This document shows positions 7,843 through 15,758 of a stretch of 54,356 nt of DNA, one piece after another; the stretch's first letter is position 1; the number at the start of each line of letters is the position of its first letter. Where the stretch lies: assembly GCA_030535605.1 (NCBI GenBank), contig JAUNRQ010000006.1, positions 1-54,356 of the forward strand, written 5' to 3'. This DNA is from Pseudoxanthomonas suwonensis. Lineage in GTDB: Bacteria > Pseudomonadota > Gammaproteobacteria > Xanthomonadales > Xanthomonadaceae. The notes below the pieces were generated by a model. The model did not search any database. It saw only the letters and a list, made by a program, of their open reading frames with translations, and was not told the DNA's origin. The translations under genes were made by a program, and so were the position numbers.

Positions 7843-10800
7843 ATGTCTGTGTTGGCTAGAGGCTCCGATTCCTCACATTTCGGCACGCGTGGCTGCCGTC
7901 CTTTGACTGACCTGACGGGCGCGCTGCTAGTCGCACTCCTGTTCGTGATTCTGGGCGCGTTCCCGGCATCATTGAAGGCGCGTGAAGGGGTCTGTTGGCA
8001 AGTTGACAAGAGCTATGTCGACTCAAAAGGAGTTCACGTAATCCTGGAGACCCGGTGTTACTACTGGGATGACGGCTTTGGCGGCGTTCGCGATGTCGGA
8101 TTTGGTGGGGGGAGCGGGACAGTCGCCAATTCCGGCGATCAAGGCCAGCCGACCCAGGACAACGATCCGGAAATCGACTGCGAGCACCAAGCAGGCAACC
8201 CCATTGTCTACTCGACGGGCAACAAGGTGGAATTCGAGACTGACTTCACCTCCGAGGGGGAGATGGGCTTGTACCTGTCGCGCACCTACAACCACTACTG
8301 GTCGGGGGTGGGTCTGTTTGGTCAGCACTGGCTGAGCAACTTCGACTATTCCTTGACTTCGTCGGGCGGTGGAGTGAACGCGGCCAACCTGTGGCTGCAG
8401 AGGCCGGATGGCCGGCGCATCAAGTTCATCCGCAAGGCCAGTGGGCGCTGGGAGGAGGACAAGGCCCAAGCGATCGCGTACATCACGCTGGCCGGTAGCG
8501 TGTACACCCACCATTCCGAGGATGGCAGGGTCGAGCGGTACAACCTCAATGGCTTTGTCACCCGTGTGGCCAATCGTCAAGGAGTGGGTTGGGATTTCAC
8601 GTACAGCAACAACTACCTGCAACGTGTGACCCACACCAGTGGCCGCCATGTCCAGTTCACATGGAGCAGCGGCCGTCTGATCCGTGTGACCGACCCGGCC
8701 GGAAACCAGTACAACTACGGTTACACGGCCAATGCATTTGGTGCCGGTCGGCATCGGCTGGCGAGCGTCACCCTGCCGGCCCTGCCTGCAACCACCGTGC
8801 AGTACCACTACACGGACAACCGCTTCCCCGGGGCGTTGACCGGCAAGTCCTACAATGGTGTCCGGTATTCGACCTTCGCGTACGACGCCAACGGGCGTGC
8901 CGTGCTGAGCGAGCATGCAGGTGGGGTGGACCGCTACACGTTCTCTTACGAACTGGCGCAATCGGCGCCTCTGCCGCCGCCCCCGCCCACTCCGCCACCA
9001 GGTGGCGGCTGTGATCCGAGCACCGGCATCTGCACGCTGCCACAATCCGTTGGTGGCGCGTTCCCCCTTCTGGCCATGAGGCCTGCTGCCGGCGGTGGCG
9101 GCACGGTCAGGCGAGTCGTGCAGACCAACCCGTTGAACAAGAAAACCACCTACGAGTTCGAGAACGGCCGGTTGATCGCTACGCTTGGACATGCGTCAAC
9201 GCATTGTCCGGCCGCGCGCAAGGACATCGGTTATGACGCGAACGGCTATCCGACGGTCGCCAAGGACTTCAACGGCAACGAAACAATCACGATACACAAC
9301 GCCAAAGGGCAGTTGATCGAGAAGCGCGAGGCGGCTGGAACCCCCGCCGAACGACGGTTCCTTTACGCATGGGGTGCCAACAACCGCATCGTCCGCGAGA
9401 CCTTGGTCGGCCACCTTGAAACCACCTGGACTTACGACGGCAACGACCGGCTCGTTTCGATTTCGCGCAAGAACCTCACGGCAAACGGAGTGGCCAACCA
9501 GGTTCAAACGACCACCTTCGCCTATACAAGTCATGCTTCGGGCCTGACTGCTTCCATCCGGGTCGATGGCCCGCTGCCCGGGGCTGGTGATTCGATGAAG
9601 CGCGTGTTCGCGACCAACGGGGCGATGGTCCGGGTCGAGAACGGTTTGGGGCACGCAACCATCTATCAGAACCATGACGCCCTGGGCCTGCCTGGAAAAA
9701 TCACCGGACCGAACGGCGATGTGCACGAGTTGACCTACGACGCACGTTCCCGCTTGGTGCGAGAGCGCCGCTATCCGACCGGAACAGCCGCCGACACGAC
9801 GTACAGCTATGACAGTGCAGGGCTGCTGGCGCGCATGACTTCACCCGACGGGCACTACCGTGAATGGGAGTATGCAAACAACCGGCGGCTGATGGCGATG
9901 CGCGAGCCCGAAGGAGGGAATGACTTCGCTGTGGTCCGCTTCACCTACGATGCGATGGGCAACATCATCCAGACAGATATTTCCAAGGATACGTGGGTGC
10001 CAACGGACAGTGCCGCGTTTGCAAGCCAGGTCGTGCCAAGCTCGATGGCGGCCGGTCAGAGCTATTCGGTGCGGGTGGCCATGCGCAATTCCGGTGATAC
10101 CACTTGGAGTGCCGGTGGTGGTTACGTGCTCGGTTCCCAGAATCCCGCGAACAACAGCCACTGGGGCCTGAGTCGGGTGGCGCTGCCGGCCAACGTGCCT
10201 CCGGGAGGGACGGTTTCCTTCAACTTCACCGCCAAGGCACCCGCCACCGCCGGGGTCTACAACTTCCAGTGGCGGATGCTGAAGGGCTCCACCTGGTTTG
10301 GGGCCAGTTCGAGCAACGTGCGTGTTACCGTCCATGCGGCGCCGGTCGATCCCCCACCCGGAGGTGGCTGGTGCGACCCCGAGACGGGCATCTGCTGGAA
10401 TCCGCAGGGCGGAGGCGGTGTTCATGGCGCCGCGGAACGCTCGACGCAGATGCCGCTTGCGACCCACAGCACGCTGATCCATCGGCAGCGTGCCGAATAC
10501 GACGAGTTGGGAAGGGTGCGGGTGCAGCTTGGCAACAATGGGCAGCGCGTGACCTATTCCTACGATCACAACGGCAACGTCCGCACGGCGACCAATGCTC
10601 TGGGACACACCACGACCTACGTCTATGACGCGCTGAATCGACTGGTGGAGTCGCGTGATCCGCTGAATGGCACGACGCGGCTGCAGTATGACAAGGCGGA
10701 CAATGTCGTTGCTGTCATCGACCCGAGGAACAAGGCGACGACCTACCAATTCGACGGCTTCGGCCAGCTTTGGCAACAGGTCAGCCCGGACACGGGAACC

Positions 10801-12588
10801 ACCACGTTCCAGTACAACGCCAGCGGGCAACTGACGGCAACGACTCGAAGCAGTGGCGTGGTGACCACCTACGGGTACGACAGCCTGGGGCGCGTGGTCA
10901 GCCGCAGTGCGGGTGGCCAGACGCATGGCTTCGCGTATGACAGTTGCACCAACGGCAAGGGGCGGTTGTGCACGGTGACCGATCCGAGCGGGGTCATCGG
11001 CTACAACTACTCTCCGGAAGGCCTGCTGCTGTCGCAATCCCAGAGCATTGCCGGCAGCGGCATTGCCTTTGGTCAGTTTTATGCCTACGACAGCAGCGGG
11101 CGCCTGACCGGCATCAGCTATCCGGGCGGGGTTTCCGTCGGGTATGGCTACGGGCGCGGACGGCTCACCACCATGACCGCCAAGGTCGGCAGCGCAACGC
11201 ACAACGTGCTGACCAACATCTCGCACCAGCCGTTCGGGCCGGCGATTGGCTGGACGCACGGCAACGGGCTGACCCGAACGGCCACGCTGGATCTGGATCG
11301 TCGAATGACCGCGCTGCACACCCGCAACGGCTCCAGCAACGTGCAGGCATTGGCCTACGCCTTCGATGCCAACGACCGGATCAGCAAGATCACCAACAGC
11401 GCACGCCCGGCAGCGACCCAGACCTATGGCTACGATGCTCTGGACCGCCTGACGGCGGTCACCTCGGCCCTGGGCAACCAGTCCTTTGCCTGGGATGCCA
11501 ACGGCAACCGCGTCCAGCATGTTGCTGCCGGGGTGACCTCCAGTCTGGGATATTCAGCCAGCAGCAACCAACTGCAATGGCTGACGGGTGCCGGTGCAGC
11601 CACGCGTTCCTTCAACCATGATGCCGATGGCAACATCACGGCATCGGGGGGCATCAGCTACGCCTACGATGGCTTCAACCGCATGATCCGGGCCAACAGC
11701 GGTGGCGTCGTCACGCAGTACCGGGTCAATGCCCTGGGGCAGCGCAATTACAAGCGGGTCGGCACCAACGGCACGGCCTACCTGACCGGCCCCAGCGGGC
11801 AGCTGGAGGTGGAGTACAACTGGGGCGGTGCCGGTTGGACGCACTACCTGCGGTTCGGCGGTCAGGTGGTAGGACTGGTGCGGGGTGGTCAGTTGCATGC
11901 CGTCCACAACGATCACCTGGGCCGACCGGAGCTGGTGACCAACAGCAGCAAGGCGGTGGTCTGGCGTGCCGACAACCAGGCGTTCGACCGCACCGTCACG
12001 CACGATGCCATCGGCGGGTTCAACATCGGATTTCCCGGCCAGTACCACGATGCGGAAACCGGCAACTGGAACAACGGGTTCCGGGATTATGATGCCAGCA
12101 TCGGCAGGTACCTGCAGTCCGACCCGATCGGGCTGGCGGGCGGGTTGAATACGTATGCGTATGTTCGTGGAAACCCGATTTCATTCGTCGACCCGCTAGG
12201 GTTGACTGAGTGTGACATTGCAGCCGCCTATATGGCTGCTCGAACGATCAACAAAGACTTATTCTTTGGCGACGGGCCGCCGTTGGCTACTATTTCCAGG
12301 GATACCCCAAATATCAGTGGCGAAGCGCGAATAAGGGGATTGAATTCCAGCTTCGACAACAGGATTCATCTTAACGAGAGGTTTTTGGATGCTCTAAGTG
12401 TTGGGTCTTTAGTGGAGTTGCTTAATACGGTTATTCATGAAGCACTTCATTTTACTCGCCCACTCCACCTTCAAACAAAGGATCATGATTATGATCACGA
12501 CTACATCTTTCCGGAGTCCGCTGTTCGTACGGGTAAGACCATGAGGGAATTTGAAAAGGAGCGGGGGAGGTGCGGATGCAATATCTAA
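7843..12588 (+). CDS. Secreted RHS-repeat protein with zincin-like toxin tip (tip A)
   Basis: A 1,581-residue polymorphic toxin. Start ATG 7843 has AAGGAG six bases upstream. Order: signal/TM segment GALLVALLFVILGAFPASLK; DUF6531-type segment from about residue 113 (NPIVYSTGNKVEFETDFTSE); YD/RHS repeats; an NBR1-Ig-like domain at about 716-832 (from TWVPTDSAAF to SSNVRVTVH); more RHS repeats; the core motif RYLQSDPIGLAGGLNTY then YVRGNPISFVDPLGL ending near residue 1454. The 127-residue tip contains HEALH (residues 1532-1536), a zinc-protease HExxH motif. There is no PAAR domain, so export is more likely Sec-dependent than by fusion to a type VI spike. Proline/glycine linkers flank the Ig domain. 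The tip, not the core, lies within the duplicated unit. Confidence 0.93.
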   Translation: MSVLARGSDSSHFGTRGCRPLTDLTGALLVALLFVILGAFPASLKAREGVCWQVDKSYVDSKGVHVILETRCYYWDDGFGGVRDVGFGGGSGTVANSGDQGQPTQDNDPEIDCEHQAGNPIVYSTGNKVEFETDFTSEGEMGLYLSRTYNHYWSGVGLFGQHWLSNFDYSLTSSGGGVNAANLWLQRPDGRRIKFIRKASGRWEEDKAQAIAYITLAGSVYTHHSEDGRVERYNLNGFVTRVANRQGVGWDFTYSNNYLQRVTHTSGRHVQFTWSSGRLIRVTDPAGNQYNYGYTANAFGAGRHRLASVTLPALPATTVQYHYTDNRFPGALTGKSYNGVRYSTFAYDANGRAVLSEHAGGVDRYTFSYELAQSAPLPPPPPTPPPGGGCDPSTGICTLPQSVGGAFPLLAMRPAAGGGGTVRRVVQTNPLNKKTTYEFENGRLIATLGHASTHCPAARKDIGYDANGYPTVAKDFNGNETITIHNAKGQLIEKREAAGTPAERRFLYAWGANNRIVRETLVGHLETTWTYDGNDRLVSISRKNLTANGVANQVQTTTFAYTSHASGLTASIRVDGPLPGAGDSMKRVFATNGAMVRVENGLGHATIYQNHDALGLPGKITGPNGDVHELTYDARSRLVRERRYPTGTAADTTYSYDSAGLLARMTSPDGHYREWEYANNRRLMAMREPEGGNDFAVVRFTYDAMGNIIQTDISKDTWVPTDSAAFASQVVPSSMAAGQSYSVRVAMRNSGDTTWSAGGGYVLGSQNPANNSHWGLSRVALPANVPPGGTVSFNFTAKAPATAGVYNFQWRMLKGSTWFGASSSNVRVTVHAAPVDPPPGGGWCDPETGICWNPQGGGGVHGAAERSTQMPLATHSTLIHRQRAEYDELGRVRVQLGNNGQRVTYSYDHNGNVRTATNALGHTTTYVYDALNRLVESRDPLNGTTRLQYDKADNVVAVIDPRNKATTYQFDGFGQLWQQVSPDTGTTTFQYNASGQLTATTRSSGVVTTYGYDSLGRVVSRSAGGQTHGFAYDSCTNGKGRLCTVTDPSGVIGYNYSPEGLLLSQSQSIAGSGIAFGQFYAYDSSGRLTGISYPGGVSVGYGYGRGRLTTMTAKVGSATHNVLTNISHQPFGPAIGWTHGNGLTRTATLDLDRRMTALHTRNGSSNVQALAYAFDANDRISKITNSARPAATQTYGYDALDRLTAVTSALGNQSFAWDANGNRVQHVAAGVTSSLGYSASSNQLQWLTGAGAATRSFNHDADGNITASGGISYAYDGFNRMIRANSGGVVTQYRVNALGQRNYKRVGTNGTAYLTGPSGQLEVEYNWGGAGWTHYLRFGGQVVGLVRGGQLHAVHNDHLGRPELVTNSSKAVVWRADNQAFDRTVTHDAIGGFNIGFPGQYHDAETGNWNNGFRDYDASIGRYLQSDPIGLAGGLNTYAYVRGNPISFVDPLGLTECDIAAAYMAARTINKDLFFGDGPPLATISRDTPNISGEARIRGLNSSFDNRIHLNERFLDALSVGSLVELLNTVIHEALHFTRPLHLQTKDHDYDHDYIFPESAVRTGKTMREFEKERGRCGCNI
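12154..12176 (+). other. Putative attachment site (left), RHS core/tip junction
   Basis: TATG, then CG, then TATGTTCGTGG and AAACCC. The same 23-bp sequence, apart from the two variable bases, occurs at 20679-20701 (CG) and 29204-29226 (GC), and in the orphan RHS at 14340-14362 and 22865-22887 (GC). At the three unit boundaries the sequence to the left changes exactly at or before the first TATG. It encodes Y-x-Y-V-R-G-N-P of RHS proteins. Confidence 0.6.
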
Positions 12589-13175
12589 GTAGATTTTTCG
12601 CCATTCTTGCTGGTCTTCTATTTTGCAGTGGAGTTTATGCGGCCGATTGCCTGATTGTGAAGGAGGCTTCAATTGTTGATCGGTTCGAACTGGTACGGGC
12701 TACGGATGATTTTGAACGCATGTTGCAGATTGCTAATCATGGGCATGTTTTAACGCGTGGCTCAGGGGTTGTTTTTGTCTACCGGGATTTTGAGGAGATG
12801 GGCGGGATAGATTCTGCAGCCTTTGCAAAGATTACCTTTCCGATTGATAGTCATGAAGATGGAGTTTATTTGATTGAAGGTATGCATGTGACGGTTGGCG
12901 CGTCGGGTTTTGTGCGCTCCGGAAACTTCTCTCGAGTATTGGGGGCAAGTGGCCATCTGGTATTCCAAACAAAAGATGGTCGGCTTAATGCTGACGCTTT
13001 CATTTACGGGGTTGAGGTTGGTCTTTCGGCCCATGAAGAAAGGGGGGGTGGTGGTTTCCGTAAGGCATTCTCTTGCAGTGTTGCCTTTGTTGGTGTAGAT
13101 GAGCTGAATTCTTGGTTCGGCGCGCCCGGTCGGGGGGACTCTTTTTATTACAAGCAACTTCGTCCTGCTGATTAG
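12576..13175 (+). CDS. Putative immunity protein A, exported
   Basis: A 199-residue protein starting MQYLSRFFAILAGLLFCSG with a Sec signal peptide and likely cleavage at VYA-AD. ATG 12576 has GGGGGAGG just upstream; the frame also opens at GTG 12570. It overlaps the end of the RHS tip by 13 bp, the usual position for a cognate immunity gene. No known domain is recognised. The gene is clearly more A+T-rich than the RHS core. The immunity role is inferred from position and export signal, and the periplasmic location would suit a protease-like toxin acting in the envelope. Confidence 0.7.
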   Translation: MQYLSRFFAILAGLLFCSGVYAADCLIVKEASIVDRFELVRATDDFERMLQIANHGHVLTRGSGVVFVYRDFEEMGGIDSAAFAKITFPIDSHEDGVYLIEGMHVTVGASGFVRSGNFSRVLGASGHLVFQTKDGRLNADAFIYGVEVGLSAHEERGGGGFRKAFSCSVAFVGVDELNSWFGAPGRGDSFYYKQLRPAD

Positions 13176-13205
13176 TCGGGCATTTGATATGCTCCGGGAC
13201 ATTAA

Positions 13206-14795
13206 ATGGATTGCGGAAAGTCGCCCTCGCAGGTCGCCGCGCTGCCGGCGGGTGGCTCCGCCAGCCACACCTACCTGCATGATGCCGCCGGCCGGCTCAC
13301 GGGCGTGGGGTATCCGGGTGGCGTGGGGGTGGGGTACGGCTACCTCAACGGGGTCCTGCGCGTGGTCACCAGCACCGTGGGCGGCGCGCCGGTACCGATC
13401 GCCAACGAGATCGCGCATGAGCCGTTCGGTGGCATTCGCAGTTGGACCTACGGCAACGGGCTGACGCGCGTGCAACAGCGTGACCTGAACGGCCGGCTGA
13501 CCGAGATCGCCACCCGCAACGGCAGCAGTCCCTTGCAGCGCCTGACCTATGCCTACGACGTGGCCGACCGCATAACCGGCATCACCAATGCGGTGCACGG
13601 CACCCTCAGTCAGAGCTGCGGCTACGACGCGCTGTCACGGCTGACGTCGGTCACTGCCAGCGGGGCCAACCAGAGCTTCGCCTGGGATGCCAACGGCAAC
13701 CGCAGCAGCCATGTCTGGGCGGGTGCCACGGACGGCTACACCACGGCCAGCACCGGCAACCGCTTGCTGGCGATCACCGGCTCGCGGGCCACCAGTTACG
13801 GTTACGATGCGGCAGGCAACACCCTGAATGGTGAAGGCATGCAGTTCAGCTACAACGCATTCGGCCGCCTGGCCACGGCCACCAAGGCCGGTGTCACCAC
13901 CACCTACGCCATCAATGCGCTGGGTGTGCGGGTGCACAAGAAGGTCGGCACCGGTGCGCATCACTGGTTCAGCCACGGCCCCGCGGGGCAATTGCTGGGT
14001 GAACACCAGGGTGGGGCATGGACTCATTACGTGCGCCTGCCCGACGGTACGCCCCTGGCGCGGATCCGCGGCGGGCAGGTGGCGATGATCCACACCGATC
14101 ATCTGGGTCGGCCGGAGGTCGTGACCGACAGCGCCAAGGCGGTGACGTGGCGGGCCAGCAACGGGGCGTTTGACCGCACGGTGACGCTGGACAGCATCGG
14201 CGGCCTGAACCTGGGGTTCCCGGGGCAGTACCACGACAGCGAGACGGGTTTGGCGTACAACCATTTCCGCACGTACAACCCGCGGACCGGGCGGTATCTG
14301 GAGAGCGATCCGATCGGGTTGGCGGGTGGGTTGAATACGTATGGCTATGTTCGTGGAAACCCAATATCGCTAGTTGATCCGCTGGGATTGGCGGATATGG
14401 TGCTGCTTGCTCCCGGAGCGCCCGGACATACTTTTGCGAACAATCTGAATCCGCCAGGTGTCTATTCAGTGGTTGCGCATGCGAATCCATGGGGCGTCAG
14501 AGATGGCATAACTGGGAATCTCCTTTCCCCTGCGGACTTGGCGGCAAAGATAAAAGCTGATCCAAATTACAAGCCGGGCACCACAGTTGAACTGTATGCC
14601 TGCAGGACTGGACAAGAGGATTTCGGTCAGCAGTTGGCAAACGAACTGGGCGCGAATGTTCGTGCGCCAAATCAATTCTTATTCGGGTATAGCAGCGGAC
14701 GCTTTGTCTTTGCCGGGCATAACGCCCCGCCTAATGGGTATCCGGACATGAACAATCTGGGGCAGTTCATCTTGTTCACGCCGGGTGGGCCATGA
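13206..14795 (+). CDS. Orphan RHS C-terminal fragment with cysteine-peptidase-like tip B
   Basis: An open frame of 529 residues that lacks the N-terminal two thirds of an RHS protein. From about residue 24 it aligns with the repeat region of the complete RHS (YLHDAAGRLTGVGYPGG against YAYDSSGRLTGISYPGG) and ends with the core LAGGLNTYGYVRGNPISLVD and then PLGL. The tip (from about residue 399) has a histidine in YSVVAHANPWG (about 425) and a cysteine in TVELYACRTGQEDFG (about 466). That spacing and context recall clan CD/C80-like cysteine peptidase domains, which is a suggestion only. ATG 13206 has no convincing ribosome site, so this may be a silent, displaced tip. Confidence 0.75.
   Translation: MDCGKSPSQVAALPAGGSASHTYLHDAAGRLTGVGYPGGVGVGYGYLNGVLRVVTSTVGGAPVPIANEIAHEPFGGIRSWTYGNGLTRVQQRDLNGRLTEIATRNGSSPLQRLTYAYDVADRITGITNAVHGTLSQSCGYDALSRLTSVTASGANQSFAWDANGNRSSHVWAGATDGYTTASTGNRLLAITGSRATSYGYDAAGNTLNGEGMQFSYNAFGRLATATKAGVTTTYAINALGVRVHKKVGTGAHHWFSHGPAGQLLGEHQGGAWTHYVRLPDGTPLARIRGGQVAMIHTDHLGRPEVVTDSAKAVTWRASNGAFDRTVTLDSIGGLNLGFPGQYHDSETGLAYNHFRTYNPRTGRYLESDPIGLAGGLNTYGYVRGNPISLVDPLGLADMVLLAPGAPGHTFANNLNPPGVYSVVAHANPWGVRDGITGNLLSPADLAAKIKADPNYKPGTTVELYACRTGQEDFGQQLANELGANVRAPNQFLFGYSSGRFVFAGHNAPPNGYPDMNNLGQFILFTPGGP
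14340..14362 (+). other. RHS junction motif inside orphan RHS
   Basis: Same 23-bp junction motif as at the unit boundaries, with GC at the variable positions. It is preceded by RHS core DNA (TTGAATACG), not by element DNA, so it is an unoccupied site of the same type. A second identical one is at 22865-22887. Confidence 0.55.
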
Positions 14796-15205
14796 AGCCT
14801 CTTGCATCATTGCTGTTCTTTGGGGCTTTGCTCGCCGTGTCTGGAGGTTGTCATTCGACAGAGCCAGAGAAGCCGGACTTTTCTTGTGACGGTGAGCTTT
14901 CTTGTGGGCAGCTCGAAGAGCTGACTGAGAGCGCATTGAATGGTTCCGCTAACGCGGCCCTTGACCTGTTTTGGGCGTCTCTCGACAAAGGGGAGAAAGA
15001 GGAGGCGCTTTATTGGGCCCAAATCGCAATGGAGAACGGAAGTGCTGCAGGCCGGCGTAATTACGCGTCCCTGCTCAGTGAAAAAGGGGACGCTAAATCT
15101 CTGGCAAGAGCCCGATATCATCTGCGAATGCTAGTTAGCCAAGGATACGAAGGCGCAGATGTGCTTCTCGGAGCAGTTGAGCGCAAGTTGGCAGAGAGCC
15201 CGTAA
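14792..15205 (+). CDS. Putative immunity protein B, lipoprotein with Sel1-like repeats
   Basis: A 137-residue protein with a lipoprotein signal (SLLFFGALLAVSGGC, lipobox SGGC). The mature part has helical repeats resembling Sel1/TPR units (NGSANAALDLFWASLDKGEK, then ALYWAQIAMENGSAAGRRNYA). Sel1-like lipoproteins often accompany toxin tips as immunity proteins. The ATG overlaps the stop of tip B (ATGA), so translation is coupled. Target binding is not shown. Confidence 0.7.
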   Translation: MKPLASLLFFGALLAVSGGCHSTEPEKPDFSCDGELSCGQLEELTESALNGSANAALDLFWASLDKGEKEEALYWAQIAMENGSAAGRRNYASLLSEKGDAKSLARARYHLRMLVSQGYEGADVLLGAVERKLAESP

Positions 15206-15224
15206 CTGCTGCCCTATGATGATC

Positions 15225-15254
15225 GAAGCCCCGCACTGCGGGGCTTCTCTTTTA
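15225..15254 (+). terminator. Rho-independent terminator after immunity B
   Basis: GAAGCCCCGC and GCGGGGCTTC form a perfect 10-bp stem with an ACT loop (15225-15247), followed by TCTCTTTT. It closes the tip B/immunity B transcript before the convergent regulator gene. Confidence 0.85.
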
Positions 15255-15276
15255 GCCGCTGCTGTTGCCGTTGCTG

Positions 15277-15654
15277 TCAGCTATGCAGTTCGCCGACGAT
15301 CTGCTTGGTGCGGTGCTTGACGATCATGCCGTCGAGCATGGCCTTGATGGCTTGGCGGTCTTCGGGCGGGAGTTGCCGCACGGCTTCAAATTGCAGCTTG
15401 AGGTCGTCGCCCGGCCCGCGCTCGTCGGGATCGAAGATCAGGGTGTCGGCCGAGACGGCCAGGGCGATGGCCAGCTTGCGGATGACCTCCAGCGTGGGCT
15501 GGGTGTCGCCCTTCTCGTAACGCTGAATCTGCGTCAGGTGCACGCCCACCAGTTCGGCGAGCGCCTGCTGGGTGAGGGTCTGTTGCTTGCGCAGGGCGGC
15601 GAGGCGTTGCGGGAAGGCCATCAGCAGCACATCCGGGGTGAGGTGTGCGGCCAC
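15277..15654 (-). CDS. XRE-family transcriptional regulator of the element
   Basis: A 125-residue DNA-binding protein with an XRE helix-turn-helix: RLAALRKQQTLTQQALAELV then GVHLTQIQRYEKGDTQPTLE. The C-terminal tail has PPEDRQAIKAMLDGMI. The GTG at 15654 is chosen because AGGAG lies nine bases upstream on the minus strand; ATG 15621 is a shorter alternative that starts just before the HTH. It is transcribed divergently from the primase-integrase genes, and a palindrome lies in between. Such an arrangement is typical of a repressor that controls the replication/integration genes of a mobile element; that role is inferred. Confidence 0.85.
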   Translation of the reverse strand: MAAHLTPDVLLMAFPQRLAALRKQQTLTQQALAELVGVHLTQIQRYEKGDTQPTLEVIRKLAIALAVSADTLIFDPDERGPGDDLKLQFEAVRQLPPEDRQAIKAMLDGMIVKHRTKQIVGELHS

Positions 15655-15681
15655 TGTAGGGGTCTCCTGCGGGGATGCTGG

Positions 15682-15717
15682 TTGAAAAGTAGCATATACG
15701 CTGTTACAAATACAGCG
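15682..15717. promoter_or_regulatory. Divergent promoter with palindromic operator
   Basis: On the plus strand TTGAAA (15682-15687) and TACAAA (15705-15710) are 17 bases apart, a plausible promoter for the primase gene. A dyad CGCTGT / ACAGCG with a 7-base spacer (15699-15717) covers the -10 element, and the outer bases GTAG and CTAC extend it imperfectly. It is a likely binding site for the neighbouring XRE regulator. Predicted from sequence only. Confidence 0.55.
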
Positions 15718-15758
15718 CATCTACGGCTTGACAGCTTTTGCCCCGAAGGAGGGTTCCG

